Below are positions 41,847 to 51,671 of a stretch of DNA of 64,000 nt, piece after piece (position 1 is the stretch's first letter; each line of letters begins with the position of its first letter). The notes beneath the pieces were generated by a model, which was not told the origin of the DNA, made no database searches, and saw only the letters and a list, made by a program, of their open reading frames with translations. Origin of the DNA: Mycolicibacterium lutetiense (GTDB lineage Bacteria; Actinomycetota; Actinomycetes; Mycobacteriales; Mycobacteriaceae); NCBI RefSeq assembly GCF_017876775.1, contig NZ_JAGIOP010000002.1, positions 1,426,001-1,490,000 of the forward strand, given 5' to 3'. Both the position numbers and the translations under genes were made by a program.

Positions 41847-42619
41847 TGGACACGTTGCTCCTCGACTTCGACTACGAGTCCAGGGTCGCCACGGTCACGC
41901 TGAACCGCCCCGACGCGCTGAACTCGTTCAACCGCGCCATGTGTCACGAGATGCGCGATGCCTGGCACACCATCAAGGCCGACGAGGGCATCAACGCGGT
42001 GGTGCTGCGGGCCGCAGGCGACCGTGCGTTCAGCGCCGGACTCGACGTGAAATCCAACTATGGACAACCCGAGATCGTTTGGAACCACGAGGATCCCGGC
42101 GAACTACTGAGCCCCAAGTGGCAGAAGATGTGGAAGCCGGTGGTCTGTGCGGTGCAGGGTATGTGCACCGCCGGGGCGCTGTATTTCGTCAACGAAGCCG
42201 ACGTGGTGATCTGCTCGCCGGAGGCCACGTTCTTCGATTCCCACGTCAGCGCCGGGCTGGTCTCGGCGCTCGAGCCGATCGGCCTGATGCGCCGGGTCGG
42301 GCTCGGTGACACACTGCGGATGGCATTGATGGGCAACGACGAACGTGTAGGCGCCGAAACTGCGTTGCGCATCGGGCTGGTCACCGAAGTGGTGGCCAGG
42401 GATCAGCTGTGGGACCGCGCGCACGAGATCGCCGCCACGATCGCCGCGAAGCCGCCGACCGCCACGCAGGGCACGGTGAAGGCCATCTGGGAGTCCCTGG
42501 ACAAGCCCTACCGTGCCGCGATGGACCAGGGCCTGATCTATACGCGACTGGGCAACCCGATCGCCAAGGCCGAGCTGGCCGAGCGTCCCCTGCCCAAGAC
42601 AACACCTCGGATCCGCTGA
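41846..42619 (+). CDS. enoyl-CoA hydratase/isomerase family protein 3
   Basis: A 257-residue crotonase: LNRPDALNSFNRAM, DRAFSAGLDVKSNY and QGMCTAGALYFVNEAD. The region FFDSHVSAGLVSALEPIGL again lacks the usual first Glu. Probably arose with the preceding gene by duplication. TGATG links on both sides imply coupled translation. Confidence 0.87.
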   Translation: MDTLLLDFDYESRVATVTLNRPDALNSFNRAMCHEMRDAWHTIKADEGINAVVLRAAGDRAFSAGLDVKSNYGQPEIVWNHEDPGELLSPKWQKMWKPVVCAVQGMCTAGALYFVNEADVVICSPEATFFDSHVSAGLVSALEPIGLMRRVGLGDTLRMALMGNDERVGAETALRIGLVTEVVARDQLWDRAHEIAATIAAKPPTATQGTVKAIWESLDKPYRAAMDQGLIYTRLGNPIAKAELAERPLPKTTPRIR

Positions 42620-44064
42620 TGGCGCATCCGCTTTCACGGCGCATCGACGAGGTTCTCGATCTGGACCCGGCCGCACCGGCCATCCAGTATGACGGCCAGT
42701 GGTTCACCTGGGGCCGGGTCGCGACGCTCGCGCGGCGCATCGGTGCGTTGTCGGCCGGCACGCGGGTCGGAATCATGCTGCGGAACCAGCCCGCCCACGT
42801 GGCGGCCCTCCTCGGTGTGCTGGGTGCCGGCGGCACCGTCGTGGTGATCAACCCGTCCCGCGGCGACGAGCGCACCCGCGCCGACATCGAGGCGTTGGGC
42901 CTACCGGTGTTGATCGGCCTGCCCGAGGACATCGCCACGCTGGCGACGCCCTCCCCCACGACCACGACGGTGACCATCCGCGATCTCGACACCGCGCCCG
43001 AGGTCTCGCCGGCCGAGAGCCCGACCGTGGACGCAGGGCGCCCGGGCGTCGCGGTGTGGATGTTGACCAGCGGCACCACCGGCCCACCGAAACGGGTGGA
43101 CCTCACCTACGACATGCTGGCCCGCAGCGTCATGGGCGGCGATCCGGAGAACGCCCCGGCACCAACCGAACTGCGACGCGGGGTGGCCATCGTCAACTCC
43201 CCGCTGGTTCACGTCGGCGGAGTCTTCCGGGTGCTGTTGTGCATCGCCGAGGCCCGGGCGTTCGTGCTGCTGCCCAAGTTCGAGCTCCACCGCTGGGCCG
43301 AGGCCGTGCGTGAGCATCAGCCGCGGGCGGTGTCGCTGGTACCGGCGGCTCTGCGCATGGTGCTGCACTCCGAACTCACCCGCGACGACCTCGCCGGCAT
43401 CCGCGCGGTCACCTCCGGCACCGCGCCGCTGTCGGCCGATGACGCCGACGCCTTCACCGAAAAGTTCGGCATCCCGGTGCTGACCTCCTATGCCGCTACG
43501 GAGTTCGGTGGCGGAGTGGCCGGCTGGACCCTGACCGACCACCAGAAATACTGGAAAGACAAGCGCGGCAGTGTGGGCCGGGCCAATCCCGGTGCGCGAC
43601 TGCGCGTCGTCGACGAGGACGGCCAACCGCTCCCACCGGATCAGAAGGGCCTGCTGGAGGTCAAACCCGCACAGTTCGATGCCGACGCGGACTGGTTGCG
43701 TACCACCGATCTGGCCCGCATCGATACCGACGGATTCGTCTGGATACTCGGACGTGCCGATCAGGCCATCATCCGCGGCGGATTCAAGGTGATGCCCGAT
43801 GATGTCCGCACCGCGCTGGAGAGCCATCCCGCGGTGCGCGGCGCGGCGGTGATCGGCGTACCGGACGAGCGATTGGGTGAGACACCAGTGGCGATGGTCG
43901 AGTTGCGCGCGCCTGCCCCTTCGGCCGAGCTCACGGACTATCTGCAGGGCCGGCTGGCCCGGTATGAGATCCCCACCAGGATCGAGATCGTCGACACCAT
44001 CCCGCGTACGCCGTCGGGCAAGGCTGACCTGGGTGCCGTCCGTGAGCACTTCGCCGCCGGCTGA
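42619..44064 (+). CDS. AMP-forming acyl-CoA ligase with PPKR P-loop
   Basis: A 481-residue ANL ligase. The P-loop is LTSGTTGPPKRVD, with Arg where Gly is usual, as in the ligase at 56966. TSYAATEFGGG, LRTTDLARIDTDGFVWILGR and TPSGKADL with the catalytic Lys follow. ATG at 42619 overlaps the upstream stop (the open frame continues back to 42409 without support). Activates an acid for the three crotonases. Confidence 0.87.
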   Translation: MAHPLSRRIDEVLDLDPAAPAIQYDGQWFTWGRVATLARRIGALSAGTRVGIMLRNQPAHVAALLGVLGAGGTVVVINPSRGDERTRADIEALGLPVLIGLPEDIATLATPSPTTTTVTIRDLDTAPEVSPAESPTVDAGRPGVAVWMLTSGTTGPPKRVDLTYDMLARSVMGGDPENAPAPTELRRGVAIVNSPLVHVGGVFRVLLCIAEARAFVLLPKFELHRWAEAVREHQPRAVSLVPAALRMVLHSELTRDDLAGIRAVTSGTAPLSADDADAFTEKFGIPVLTSYAATEFGGGVAGWTLTDHQKYWKDKRGSVGRANPGARLRVVDEDGQPLPPDQKGLLEVKPAQFDADADWLRTTDLARIDTDGFVWILGRADQAIIRGGFKVMPDDVRTALESHPAVRGAAVIGVPDERLGETPVAMVELRAPAPSAELTDYLQGRLARYEIPTRIEIVDTIPRTPSGKADLGAVREHFAAG

Positions 44065-45502
44065 CACGCTGGCCGCTCTGCTCACCGGCCTGCGCGACCG
44101 GGGCGACCATTCCCTGCTGATCTGCGACGACGAGCGGATCAGCTACGCCGAGGCCGACATTCGCTCCGCCTCCGTCGCGCGTGGCCTGATCCGGCTGGGC
44201 GCAGGCAAGGGCACACATGTCGGGGTGCTCTATCCCAACGGCGTCGACTTCGTGGTGGCCATGCTGGCCGCGGCAAGAATCGGTGCGGTCGTGGTGCCTT
44301 ACTCGACCTTCCTCACCGCAGCCGAGCTCGAGACCCAGCTGCGTGACAGCGATACCGCGATCCTGCTGTCGGCACGCTCCTACCGCAATCACGACTACGC
44401 CCAACATCTTTCCGGGATCGACACCCCGTGCCTGCGGCACGTGTTGTTCGATCTGCCCCACGCCGACGTCCCGACGCTGGACGAATTCGAAGACGATGTC
44501 GACGGCTGTGACCCACTGGCCATCGTCTACACCTCAGGCTCAACCGGCCCGGCGAAAGGGGCGGTGCACACCCACGCATCGCTGATCGGCCATCAACGCA
44601 ACCTCAACACGATCCGCGGGCTGACAAGCCCTGATCGGCTCTTCTGCAATTCGCCGTTCTTCTGGATCGGCGGTTTCGCGTTCGGTCTGCTGGCCACCGT
44701 AGCCGCCGGTGCCACACTGATCTGCTCGAACGCGACCGACCCGGCCGTCACCCTCGACCTCATCGAAGCCGAGAAGCCGACTATCACCAATGGTTTCGTC
44801 GCCGGGATCGCACATCTCACGCGGCACCCGAACTACCCCGGCCGGCAGTTCACGGCCCGCCGCGGCAACCTGTACCCGATCATGGCGCCTGACGTTCGGC
44901 CCAACGATCCCGAGCTTCGCCACAACATGCTCGGAATGACCGAAGCCGGCAGCGTGGTGTTGATCGACAGCGACGAGACCGATCAACCCGAGCGCCGGCG
45001 CGGCTCCTACGGCCGACCGGCGACCGGGTTCGAGACCAAGCAGCTCGACACCGGCGAACTGTGTATCCGCGGCCCTCATGTGATGCAGGGCTACCACGGA
45101 CGCAGCAGGGAGGACTGCTTCGACGCCGACGGGTGGTTCCACACCGGGGACCTGGTGCGCGTGGACGAGGAGGGGTACTTCTACTTTCTGGGGCGCGCAG
45201 GCTCGATGATCAAAACCTCGGGTGCCAACGTGACACCTGGAGAGGTGGAAAAAGCCCTCGCGACACTGGGGTTCACCGCGCATGTGCTCGGTCTGCCCGA
45301 CGCGGTGCGCGGCCAGCTCGTCGCCGCCGTCATCGTCACCGATGATCCGGTCGACTTCGATGCGATACGTCAGGCGCTGCGAGCCAAGTTGTCGGCGTAC
45401 AAGATTCCGCGGATATTCGCGGTGTGCCCGCCCGCCAAGGTGCCGACGCTGTCCAGCGGCAAGGTCGACATGCCGGCATTGGTGGGGCTGTTCAGTGCCT
45501 GA
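44042..45502 (+). CDS. AMP-forming acyl-CoA ligase
   Basis: A 486-residue ANL ligase with P-loop YTSGSTGPAKGAVHTH, NMLGMTEAGSV, WFHTGDLVRVDEEGYFYFLG and SSGKVDMPAL (catalytic Lys). GTG at 44042 overlaps the previous gene by 23 bases. Closest to the following ligase (shared FFWIGGF and GRSRED/CRRSRED segments). Confidence 0.86.
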   Translation: MSTSPPADTLAALLTGLRDRGDHSLLICDDERISYAEADIRSASVARGLIRLGAGKGTHVGVLYPNGVDFVVAMLAAARIGAVVVPYSTFLTAAELETQLRDSDTAILLSARSYRNHDYAQHLSGIDTPCLRHVLFDLPHADVPTLDEFEDDVDGCDPLAIVYTSGSTGPAKGAVHTHASLIGHQRNLNTIRGLTSPDRLFCNSPFFWIGGFAFGLLATVAAGATLICSNATDPAVTLDLIEAEKPTITNGFVAGIAHLTRHPNYPGRQFTARRGNLYPIMAPDVRPNDPELRHNMLGMTEAGSVVLIDSDETDQPERRRGSYGRPATGFETKQLDTGELCIRGPHVMQGYHGRSREDCFDADGWFHTGDLVRVDEEGYFYFLGRAGSMIKTSGANVTPGEVEKALATLGFTAHVLGLPDAVRGQLVAAVIVTDDPVDFDAIRQALRAKLSAYKIPRIFAVCPPAKVPTLSSGKVDMPALVGLFSA

Positions 45503-46973
45503 TTCCACGCCTGACACCATCGACGCACTGCTGCGTCACCATGCGGCGTCCACCAAACCGATGGTGATCGATCCCGATACCCGCATCAGTTACGCCGAAC
45601 TCGACGCCGACACCCGCGGCCTGGCCGCCGGACTCATTCGAGCCGGTATCGCCAAGGGGTCTCGGGTCGGCCTGATCATGCCCAACTCCGCAGACTGGGT
45701 ACGGATTGCCCTGGCAATCACCAGAATAGGGGCGATCCTTGTCCCGCTGAGCACGCTGTTGACCGGCCGGGAACTCACCGCACAGCTGCGGACCGCCTCC
45801 GTGCAGTATCTGATCGCCGTCGAACAATTCCGCGGCCGCCGCTACCCGCACGGTCCGGTGCCCTCGCTGCGAGGGACCTGGACCCCCGCTGACGTCCTCG
45901 GATTCACCGGCCGTGCACCCCTGCCGCCGGTGCGGCCCAGCGACCCACTGGTCATCATGTTCACCTCGGGCAGCAGTGGCGCGCCGAAAGGCGTCGTCCA
46001 CTCCCACGGAAACGCCTTGGGTGCGGTGCGTTCCGGTCTCCATGCCCGGTGCATCACCGCCGAGACCCGGCTGTACCTGCCGATGCCGTTCTTCTGGATC
46101 GGCGGTTTCGGGGCAGGCATCCTGTCGGCCCTGGTGGCCGGGGCCACCCTGGTGACCGAGCCTGTTCCGCACCCCGAATCCACCCTGGAACTCCTTCAGC
46201 GTGAGCAGGTTACGTTGTTCCGTGGATGGCCCGAGCAGGCCGAAGCGCTCGCCCGCCATCCCGCGAGCGTCGACCTGTCCATGCTGCAACCGGGAAGCCT
46301 GGAGGCCCTGCTCCCGGCGCACCTCCGTTCGGAGCCCAGCGCGCGGGCATCGCTGTTCGGCATGACCGAATCGTTCGGGCCCTACTGCGGCTATCCGGCG
46401 GATGTCGACATGCCCCGTTCCGCGTGGGGAAGCTGCGGCAAACCTTTCCCGGGAATGGACGTTCGCATCGTCGACTCCGCAACCGGTATGCCACTGCACG
46501 AGGGGGCGGTCGGCGAGATCCAGATCCGCGGTCGGCATGTCATGCGCGGGATCTGCCGTCGCAGTCGCGAAGACGTCTTCACTCCGGACGGCTACTACGC
46601 GACCGGAGATCTGGGCTACCTCGATGCCGACGGGTTCATGTTCCACCGCGGAAGATCCGACGACATGTTCAAAGTCCGCGGCGCGACCGTGTACCCGAGT
46701 GAGGTGCAGCGGGCGCTTCGGTCCCTACCCGGTGTCCGGGTAGCTCACGTCGTGAACGTCCCTGACGGTCAGGCCAATCGGGTGGGCGCCGCGCTCGTCG
46801 GCGACGGACTCTCGGAAGCGGCGCTGCGGACCGCCACACAGGCCGTCATCAGCTCGTTCAAAGTGCCCACGCTCTGGCTGTTGCTCGACCGGGAAGAGGC
46901 CGTTCCGCGCGGCGCCACCGGGAAGGTCGACACCACCGCGCTGCGCGCCATGCTGAGGGAAGGTGTGCTCTAG
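45495..46973 (+). CDS. AMP-forming acyl-CoA ligase
   Basis: A 492-residue ANL ligase with P-loop FTSGSSGAPKGVVHSH, SLFGMTESFGPY, YYATGDLGYLDADGFMFHRG and ATGKVDTTAL. GTG at 45495 overlaps the previous stop by eight bases. Its similarity to the preceding ligase suggests tandem duplication. Tail overlaps the convergent TetR gene. Confidence 0.86.
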   Translation: MPDSTPDTIDALLRHHAASTKPMVIDPDTRISYAELDADTRGLAAGLIRAGIAKGSRVGLIMPNSADWVRIALAITRIGAILVPLSTLLTGRELTAQLRTASVQYLIAVEQFRGRRYPHGPVPSLRGTWTPADVLGFTGRAPLPPVRPSDPLVIMFTSGSSGAPKGVVHSHGNALGAVRSGLHARCITAETRLYLPMPFFWIGGFGAGILSALVAGATLVTEPVPHPESTLELLQREQVTLFRGWPEQAEALARHPASVDLSMLQPGSLEALLPAHLRSEPSARASLFGMTESFGPYCGYPADVDMPRSAWGSCGKPFPGMDVRIVDSATGMPLHEGAVGEIQIRGRHVMRGICRRSREDVFTPDGYYATGDLGYLDADGFMFHRGRSDDMFKVRGATVYPSEVQRALRSLPGVRVAHVVNVPDGQANRVGAALVGDGLSEAALRTATQAVISSFKVPTLWLLLDREEAVPRGATGKVDTTALRAMLREGVL

Positions 46974-47566
46974 CGCTTCCCTGAATTCCAGGGCGCCAGT
47001 AGCAGTTCACAGGCATACCGCACATCCGCGACCGCGCTCTGCGCATCGAGTTGACCCGCCGTGGCCCAGGTCAGGATCCCGTACATACATTGCTCGACCA
47101 TCCGGGCCAGCCGATGATCCTCATCGGTGGGTTCGAGGACCCCTGCAACCGCCAGGATCCGCTCCCGCGTCGACAGGTCCGCCGGCGCGTCGGCCGACGA
47201 CCGAATCGCGTTGATCGAAACCAACATCGCCCGGGCCAGTAGCGGCTGCGCCAGCAGCCAATTGGCGGCTTCGCCCAGGAAATCGCGCACAGCCGCGACG
47301 GGATCGTCCGGGATACCTGCCGGTTCGGGCATCGCTCGGACCGACGCGACGAGCGCCGCGGCGAACAGATGATGCTTGGACGGGTAGTAGCGGTAGAGCG
47401 TGCCGAGCGCAACGCCTGCCTCAGCGGCGACGTCTGACATCTGGACCCGCTCCAGCCCGTGCAACGCCCCCAGCCGGACCGCCGTGCGCAAGATCGCGGC
47501 ATTGCGTTCCAGTTGGCGGGGCGTCGAGGCGTGCCCCGGTTCCCGTGGTGTTCCGATGCGCGGCAT
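46970..47566 (-). CDS. TetR family regulator
   Basis: A 198-residue TetR protein: RTAVRLGALHGLERVQMSDV, then AGVALGTLYRYYPSKHHLFA as the helix-turn-helix, and a ligand domain containing AQPLLARAMLVSINAI. It resembles KstR-like regulators in general form. ATG at 47566. A perfect palindrome lies 22 bases upstream, in the divergent gap with the SDR gene. Confidence 0.87.
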   Translation of the reverse strand: MPRIGTPREPGHASTPRQLERNAAILRTAVRLGALHGLERVQMSDVAAEAGVALGTLYRYYPSKHHLFAAALVASVRAMPEPAGIPDDPVAAVRDFLGEAANWLLAQPLLARAMLVSINAIRSSADAPADLSTRERILAVAGVLEPTDEDHRLARMVEQCMYGILTWATAGQLDAQSAVADVRYACELLLAPWNSGKR

Positions 47567-47587
47567 CGAGACGAACTCCTCACAAAA

Positions 47588-47603
47588 CTAGAATTGATTC
47601 TAG
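47588..47603. promoter_or_regulatory. palindromic operator CTAGAAT-tg-ATTCTAG
   Basis: A perfect inverted repeat with 7-base arms between the divergent TetR and SDR genes, with an extra TAGAAATT to one side. Likely operator of the adjacent TetR protein. Confidence 0.68.
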
Positions 47604-47635
47604 AAATTTGGACAAGGCGATGCTACAACAGACTG

Positions 47636-48478
47636 GTGACCGAAGAAGGTGCCCAGCACGGCGTGACGGCGTTCGACGCCCGCAAGTACGGCCCGTGGGC
47701 CGTGATCACCGGCGGTTCGGAAGGCGTCGGCAGATCCTTCGCACTCCAGCTCGCCGCGGCCGGCATCCATCTGCTTCTGCTTGCCCGCAGGTCAGGCCCG
47801 CTGGAAGAGACGGCCGATCGCTGTCGCGCACTCGGGGTCGAGGTCCGCACCCTGAGTGTCGACCTCTCGGAGCCGTCCTCGGTCGATGCCGTCGCCGAGG
47901 CGGTCGCGGACGTCGAGGTGGGCCTGCTGGTGCACAACGCCGGCGCCAACACCCACAGCGCGGAGTTCCTCGACGGCGACCTCGCCGCGTTTCAACGGGT
48001 CATCGACCTGAACATCACCACTCCGCTGGCGTTGGTTCATCACTTCGGGGCCGCGATGCGCAGCCGCCGCCGTGGCGGCATCCTGCTGGTCGGATCGATG
48101 GCCGGGTACCTCGGGTCGAACCGGCACACGGTGTACGGCGGCGTCAAGGCATTCGGCAGGATCTTCGCCGAAAGCCTGTGGCTGGAATTACGGGACGACA
48201 ACGTCGACGTGCTCGAACTCGTCCTCGGGGTAACCCGCACCCCGGCGATGCAACGGGTTGGACTGAACTTCGATATCCCCGGAATGCTGGTGTCCGAACC
48301 TGACGATGTCGCCGCCGAAGGTCTCGCCGCGCTCGGCGACGGCCCCGTGCACGTCATCTCGCAGCATGCGAAAGTCGCTCTTGCCCATAATAATCCGGAC
48401 CGGGCCGCAACGATCCTGCGCTCCGACAAGATGATGCGTCGGCTGATCGGTGCCGAAGATCCGGACGACGCGCGGTGA
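47636..48478 (+). CDS. short-chain dehydrogenase/reductase
   Basis: A 280-residue SDR: VITGGSEGVG, VHNAGANTH, VGSMAGYLG with the Ser and YGGVK for Tyr/Lys. GTG at 47636 is chosen; the frame is open further back through the operator and TetR gene. It overlaps the next gene by GTGA. Confidence 0.84.
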   Translation: MTEEGAQHGVTAFDARKYGPWAVITGGSEGVGRSFALQLAAAGIHLLLLARRSGPLEETADRCRALGVEVRTLSVDLSEPSSVDAVAEAVADVEVGLLVHNAGANTHSAEFLDGDLAAFQRVIDLNITTPLALVHHFGAAMRSRRRGGILLVGSMAGYLGSNRHTVYGGVKAFGRIFAESLWLELRDDNVDVLELVLGVTRTPAMQRVGLNFDIPGMLVSEPDDVAAEGLAALGDGPVHVISQHAKVALAHNNPDRAATILRSDKMMRRLIGAEDPDDAR

Positions 48479-49302
48479 AACTCGGTCTGGCCACCCCCGT
48501 CGTGATCCAGCAGCCCGGTGTCGCTTCACCTTGGGAAGCAACTGCCGGACCCGACGAACTAGCGCTGATCGCCGAAGCCGCCGACGGCCTGGGCTACGAC
48601 CATCTCACGTGTTCGGAGCACATCGGAGTGCCGGCGCCGGCCGCCACGGTGCGGGGTGCGACGTACTGGGATCCACTGGCCACCTTGTCATTCCTGGCCG
48701 CACGAACCCGACGCATCCGGTTGGCCACCTCCGTACTGGTCCTCGGCTACCACCATCCACTTCATCTGGCCAAGAGCTACGGAACGCTGGACCGCCTCAG
48801 TCAGGGTCGGGTGGTTCTCGGGGTCGGCGTCGGTTCCCTGAAGGAGGAATTCGACCTGCTCGGCGCCGAGTGGACCGATCGCGGTGCCGCGGCCGACCAG
48901 GCCATCGAGCAGCTCCGGGCCGCGTGGGGTCAACGCGAGGTGGACGGATTGATCATCGAACCGCACGCGCTCGCCACCGATCCCCCCATCTGGGTGGGTG
49001 GCCGGACACAACGCTCGTTGCGCCGGGCCGTCCAGCTCGGAACCGGGTGGGTACCGTTCGGCCTTCGCCCAGAGGCGATCTCGGAGCTTCTCACCAAGTT
49101 CACGCTGCCCGACGATTTCGAGGTCGTGCTGTCGCCGGGCCCGGTGTTGGACCCGATCGGAGCGGCCGCCTCGGCGGCGCGCGAACTCGAACGGCTCCGC
49201 GACGTCGGCGCCACCATCGTCACCTGCCGCCTGCAGGCGACCGACGCCGGCCACTACTGCGACCAACTGGCGGCCCTGCAATCGATAGCGACACCACTGT
49301 GA
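48475..49302 (+). CDS. LLM-class F420-type oxidoreductase
   Basis: A 275-residue luciferase-like protein with YDHLTCSEHIGVP, WDPLATLSFLAARTRRIRL, LSQGRVVLGVGVGSLKEEF and DPPIWVGGRT. GTG 48475 overlaps the SDR stop. Distinct from the one at 4823. Confidence 0.85.
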   Translation: MKLGLATPVVIQQPGVASPWEATAGPDELALIAEAADGLGYDHLTCSEHIGVPAPAATVRGATYWDPLATLSFLAARTRRIRLATSVLVLGYHHPLHLAKSYGTLDRLSQGRVVLGVGVGSLKEEFDLLGAEWTDRGAAADQAIEQLRAAWGQREVDGLIIEPHALATDPPIWVGGRTQRSLRRAVQLGTGWVPFGLRPEAISELLTKFTLPDDFEVVLSPGPVLDPIGAAASAARELERLRDVGATIVTCRLQATDAGHYCDQLAALQSIATPL

Positions 49303-49781
49303 CATCACATCAAGGAGATCCCATCGAATCCCGGCTTCGTGACCTCGAACAGCGTCTCCAGGCACTCAGCGACCAGGTCGAGGTGACGCAGCTGATCGCC
49401 TCCTACGGCCCGCTCGTCGACGCCGGTGCCGCCGGTGAAGTCGCGGCGTTGTGGAGCGAGGACGGCAGTTACGACGTCGAAGGCTGGCAGATGCGCAGCC
49501 GCGCCGATGTCGAGGCCATGGTGAACTCGGATGCGCATCAGACCCTCATTGCCCGGGGCGCCTGCCATTTTCTCGGGCCCGCCCGGGTCACGGTCGACGG
49601 CGATACCGCGGCGGCAGTGTGTGAATCACTGCTGGTGGTGCACCGCGACGGGAAGTGGATCGTGGCACGCGCCGGCGCCAACCATTTCACCCTGAACCGC
49701 ATCGACGGCCGCTGGCAGATCGTCCTCCGCACCACCCGGGCACTGACCGGGAGTCTTGAGGCGCGGGCGCTACTCCGTTAG
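49299..49781 (+). CDS. NTF2/SnoaL-like protein
   Basis: A 160-residue protein with an N-terminal coiled segment (LRDLEQRLQALSDQVEVTQL) and an NTF2-like fold (ALWSEDGSYDVEGW, GWQMRSRADVEAM, RIDGRWQIVLRTTRAL). GTG 49299 overlaps the previous stop as GTGA. Probable small enzyme or binding subunit of the SDR/luciferase-like pathway. Confidence 0.78.
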   Translation: MTSHQGDPIESRLRDLEQRLQALSDQVEVTQLIASYGPLVDAGAAGEVAALWSEDGSYDVEGWQMRSRADVEAMVNSDAHQTLIARGACHFLGPARVTVDGDTAAAVCESLLVVHRDGKWIVARAGANHFTLNRIDGRWQIVLRTTRALTGSLEARALLR

Positions 49782-50965
49782 ACGATCGCGTTTGCCCGTA
49801 GATCCGTGATCTGCGTTGTGTCGTACCCGATCTCACCCAGTACCTCGTCGGTGTGCTCGCCCAGCAGCGGAGCCCGTCGCCGGATCGTCCCGGGCGTCGC
49901 CGACATCCGGAACGGCGTTTCGATGATCGGCACATCCCGCGACGCCCCGGGAAACGGCACCCGCTGGAGGTAGCCCATGGCCTGCACATGCGGGTCATCG
50001 AGGACTTCTTGCGTGGAATACAGCGGCGCGGCAGGCATCTTCGCCTTTTCCAGGAGTTCGAGCACGTGCGCCTTGGTCTTGTCGGCACACCAGTCGGCCA
50101 TGATGTCGTTGAGGATGTCGCCGTTGGCCCAACGGATGTCATCGTTCGCGAAACGGGGATCGTCGAACAGTTCTTCCCGGCCCATCAGGCGGCACCACCG
50201 CTTGAACATGGGCTGTCCGGCCACCTGCAGCAGGACCCATTGATCGTCGGCGGTGCGGTAGAGATCGCACGGCGCGACCGATGCACCCTTGTTGCCCATC
50301 CGGGGCTTGTCGACCTGCAGCAGTTCCCGCTCGATCAGAAAGGCGTTCGACAGCATCAACGCCGTCGGCAGCAGGGCACCCTCGACGTGCTGGCCCTCCC
50401 CCGTCTTGTCCCGGTGATAGAGCGCCATCATCACCCCGATCGACAATGTGAGCGCCGTCCCGAAATCCGCATAGGGCACCACCGTTCGGATCGGCTGATC
50501 CGGCAGGCCCTGCCGGTAGACCGCTCCGGACATCACCTGGCCGGCCCCGTCGAAGCCGATCTTTTCGCTGTAGGGACCGCCCTCGCCGTAGGCGGTGGCA
50601 CTGGCCAGGATGATGTCGGGTTTGACCGCCTTGAGTGTCTGGTAATCCAGTCCGCTGGCGCGCATCCCGGCCGCGGGCATGTTGGCGATCACGATGTCGG
50701 CCTGCGCCACCAGTCGTCGGGTGATCTCGGCGCCCTCTGCCGTGGTGGAATCCAGCGTCAACGAACGCTTGTTGCGGTTGCACTGAAGGAAAGTGCCCCC
50801 TTCGCCACTCTCGGTGACGGCCTGCACCCAGCGATCCTCACCGCCTTCACGCTTCTCCACGCGCAGGACGTCGGCACCCATATCGGCCAGGATCGCGCTG
50901 CACCAGGGTGCGGCGATGAACCGCCCGTAGTCGAGTACCCGTATTCCGTCGAGAACCCCTGGCAT
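49778..50965 (-). CDS. CaiB/BaiF family (class III) CoA-transferase
   Basis: A 395-residue class III CoA-transferase: GIRVLDYGRFIAAPWCSAIL, LADMGADVLRVEKREGGEDR, CNRNKRSLTLDSTTAEG and VVPYADFGTAL carrying a likely catalytic Asp. It would move CoA between an acyl donor and an acid. ATG at 50965 is chosen; the longer reading enters the upstream regulator gene. Confidence 0.87.
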   Translation of the reverse strand: MPGVLDGIRVLDYGRFIAAPWCSAILADMGADVLRVEKREGGEDRWVQAVTESGEGGTFLQCNRNKRSLTLDSTTAEGAEITRRLVAQADIVIANMPAAGMRASGLDYQTLKAVKPDIILASATAYGEGGPYSEKIGFDGAGQVMSGAVYRQGLPDQPIRTVVPYADFGTALTLSIGVMMALYHRDKTGEGQHVEGALLPTALMLSNAFLIERELLQVDKPRMGNKGASVAPCDLYRTADDQWVLLQVAGQPMFKRWCRLMGREELFDDPRFANDDIRWANGDILNDIMADWCADKTKAHVLELLEKAKMPAAPLYSTQEVLDDPHVQAMGYLQRVPFPGASRDVPIIETPFRMSATPGTIRRRAPLLGEHTDEVLGEIGYDTTQITDLRANAIV

Positions 50966-50999
50966 TGCCGCCCCACCTTTTCTCTCGGATCCAAATTTG

Positions 51000-51668
51000 C
51001 TACTCCAGCACGCCGAGGCGCTCGAGGTGATCGGTGAGCGGCTTGGAGGCCGCGCACAGGTGCTCGGCCATGGCGTCGCGGGCCGACTCCGCGTCCCGCT
51101 GCCTGAGGGCGTCGAGTATCCGGCGGTGGTCATGGGTGGCCTGCTGGGGCCAGCCTTCGACCATCGGATACACCGATTCCAGTGCGTACCGGGTGATCTG
51201 GGACATCAGCTGAGCCAGTTTCGGCGACTCGGCCGATCGGTTGACCAATCGATGGAACGCATGGTTGAACCTGACCGCTCCGTCGTGGTCGCCCTGCGCG
51301 TATGCGTCCTCCAGTTGCTCCTGAATGTGCTCGAGCTCAGTGAGTTGATCGTCGGCGATCTGGCAGGCCGCGCGGGCCGCCAGCTGTCCGCCGATGTGCG
51401 CCTGCACACCGGCCACGTCGTCGATGTCCCGCCGGGTGACCGGCAGCACCAGGAACCCGCGCCGCGGCTGCTGGGTCAGCAGTCCCTCGGTGCGCAGGCC
51501 GAACAACGCCTCCCGCACCGGCGTCACGCTGATCCCCAGCTCGGCCGCAAGCTGTTCGAGCCTGATGTACTTCCCCGCCGGATACGTGCCGTCGAAGATC
51601 CGCCGTCGGATCAGCCGGGCGACATCCTCGGCCAGCTGTGGCCGCGCAGCGAAATCGGGTATGGACAC
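51000..51668 (-). CDS. GntR family regulator with FCD domain
   Basis: A 222-residue regulator: winged helix-turn-helix (RRRIFDGTYPAGKYIRLEQL, LGISVTPVREALFGL), then FCD domain with FNHAFHRLVN and HDHRRILDAL as metal-binding His segments. It lies between the acyl-CoA dehydrogenase and the CoA-transferase on one transcript. Confidence 0.87.
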   Translation of the reverse strand: MSIPDFAARPQLAEDVARLIRRRIFDGTYPAGKYIRLEQLAAELGISVTPVREALFGLRTEGLLTQQPRRGFLVLPVTRRDIDDVAGVQAHIGGQLAARAACQIADDQLTELEHIQEQLEDAYAQGDHDGAVRFNHAFHRLVNRSAESPKLAQLMSQITRYALESVYPMVEGWPQQATHDHRRILDALRQRDAESARDAMAEHLCAASKPLTDHLERLGVLE

Positions 51669-51671
51669 GGT

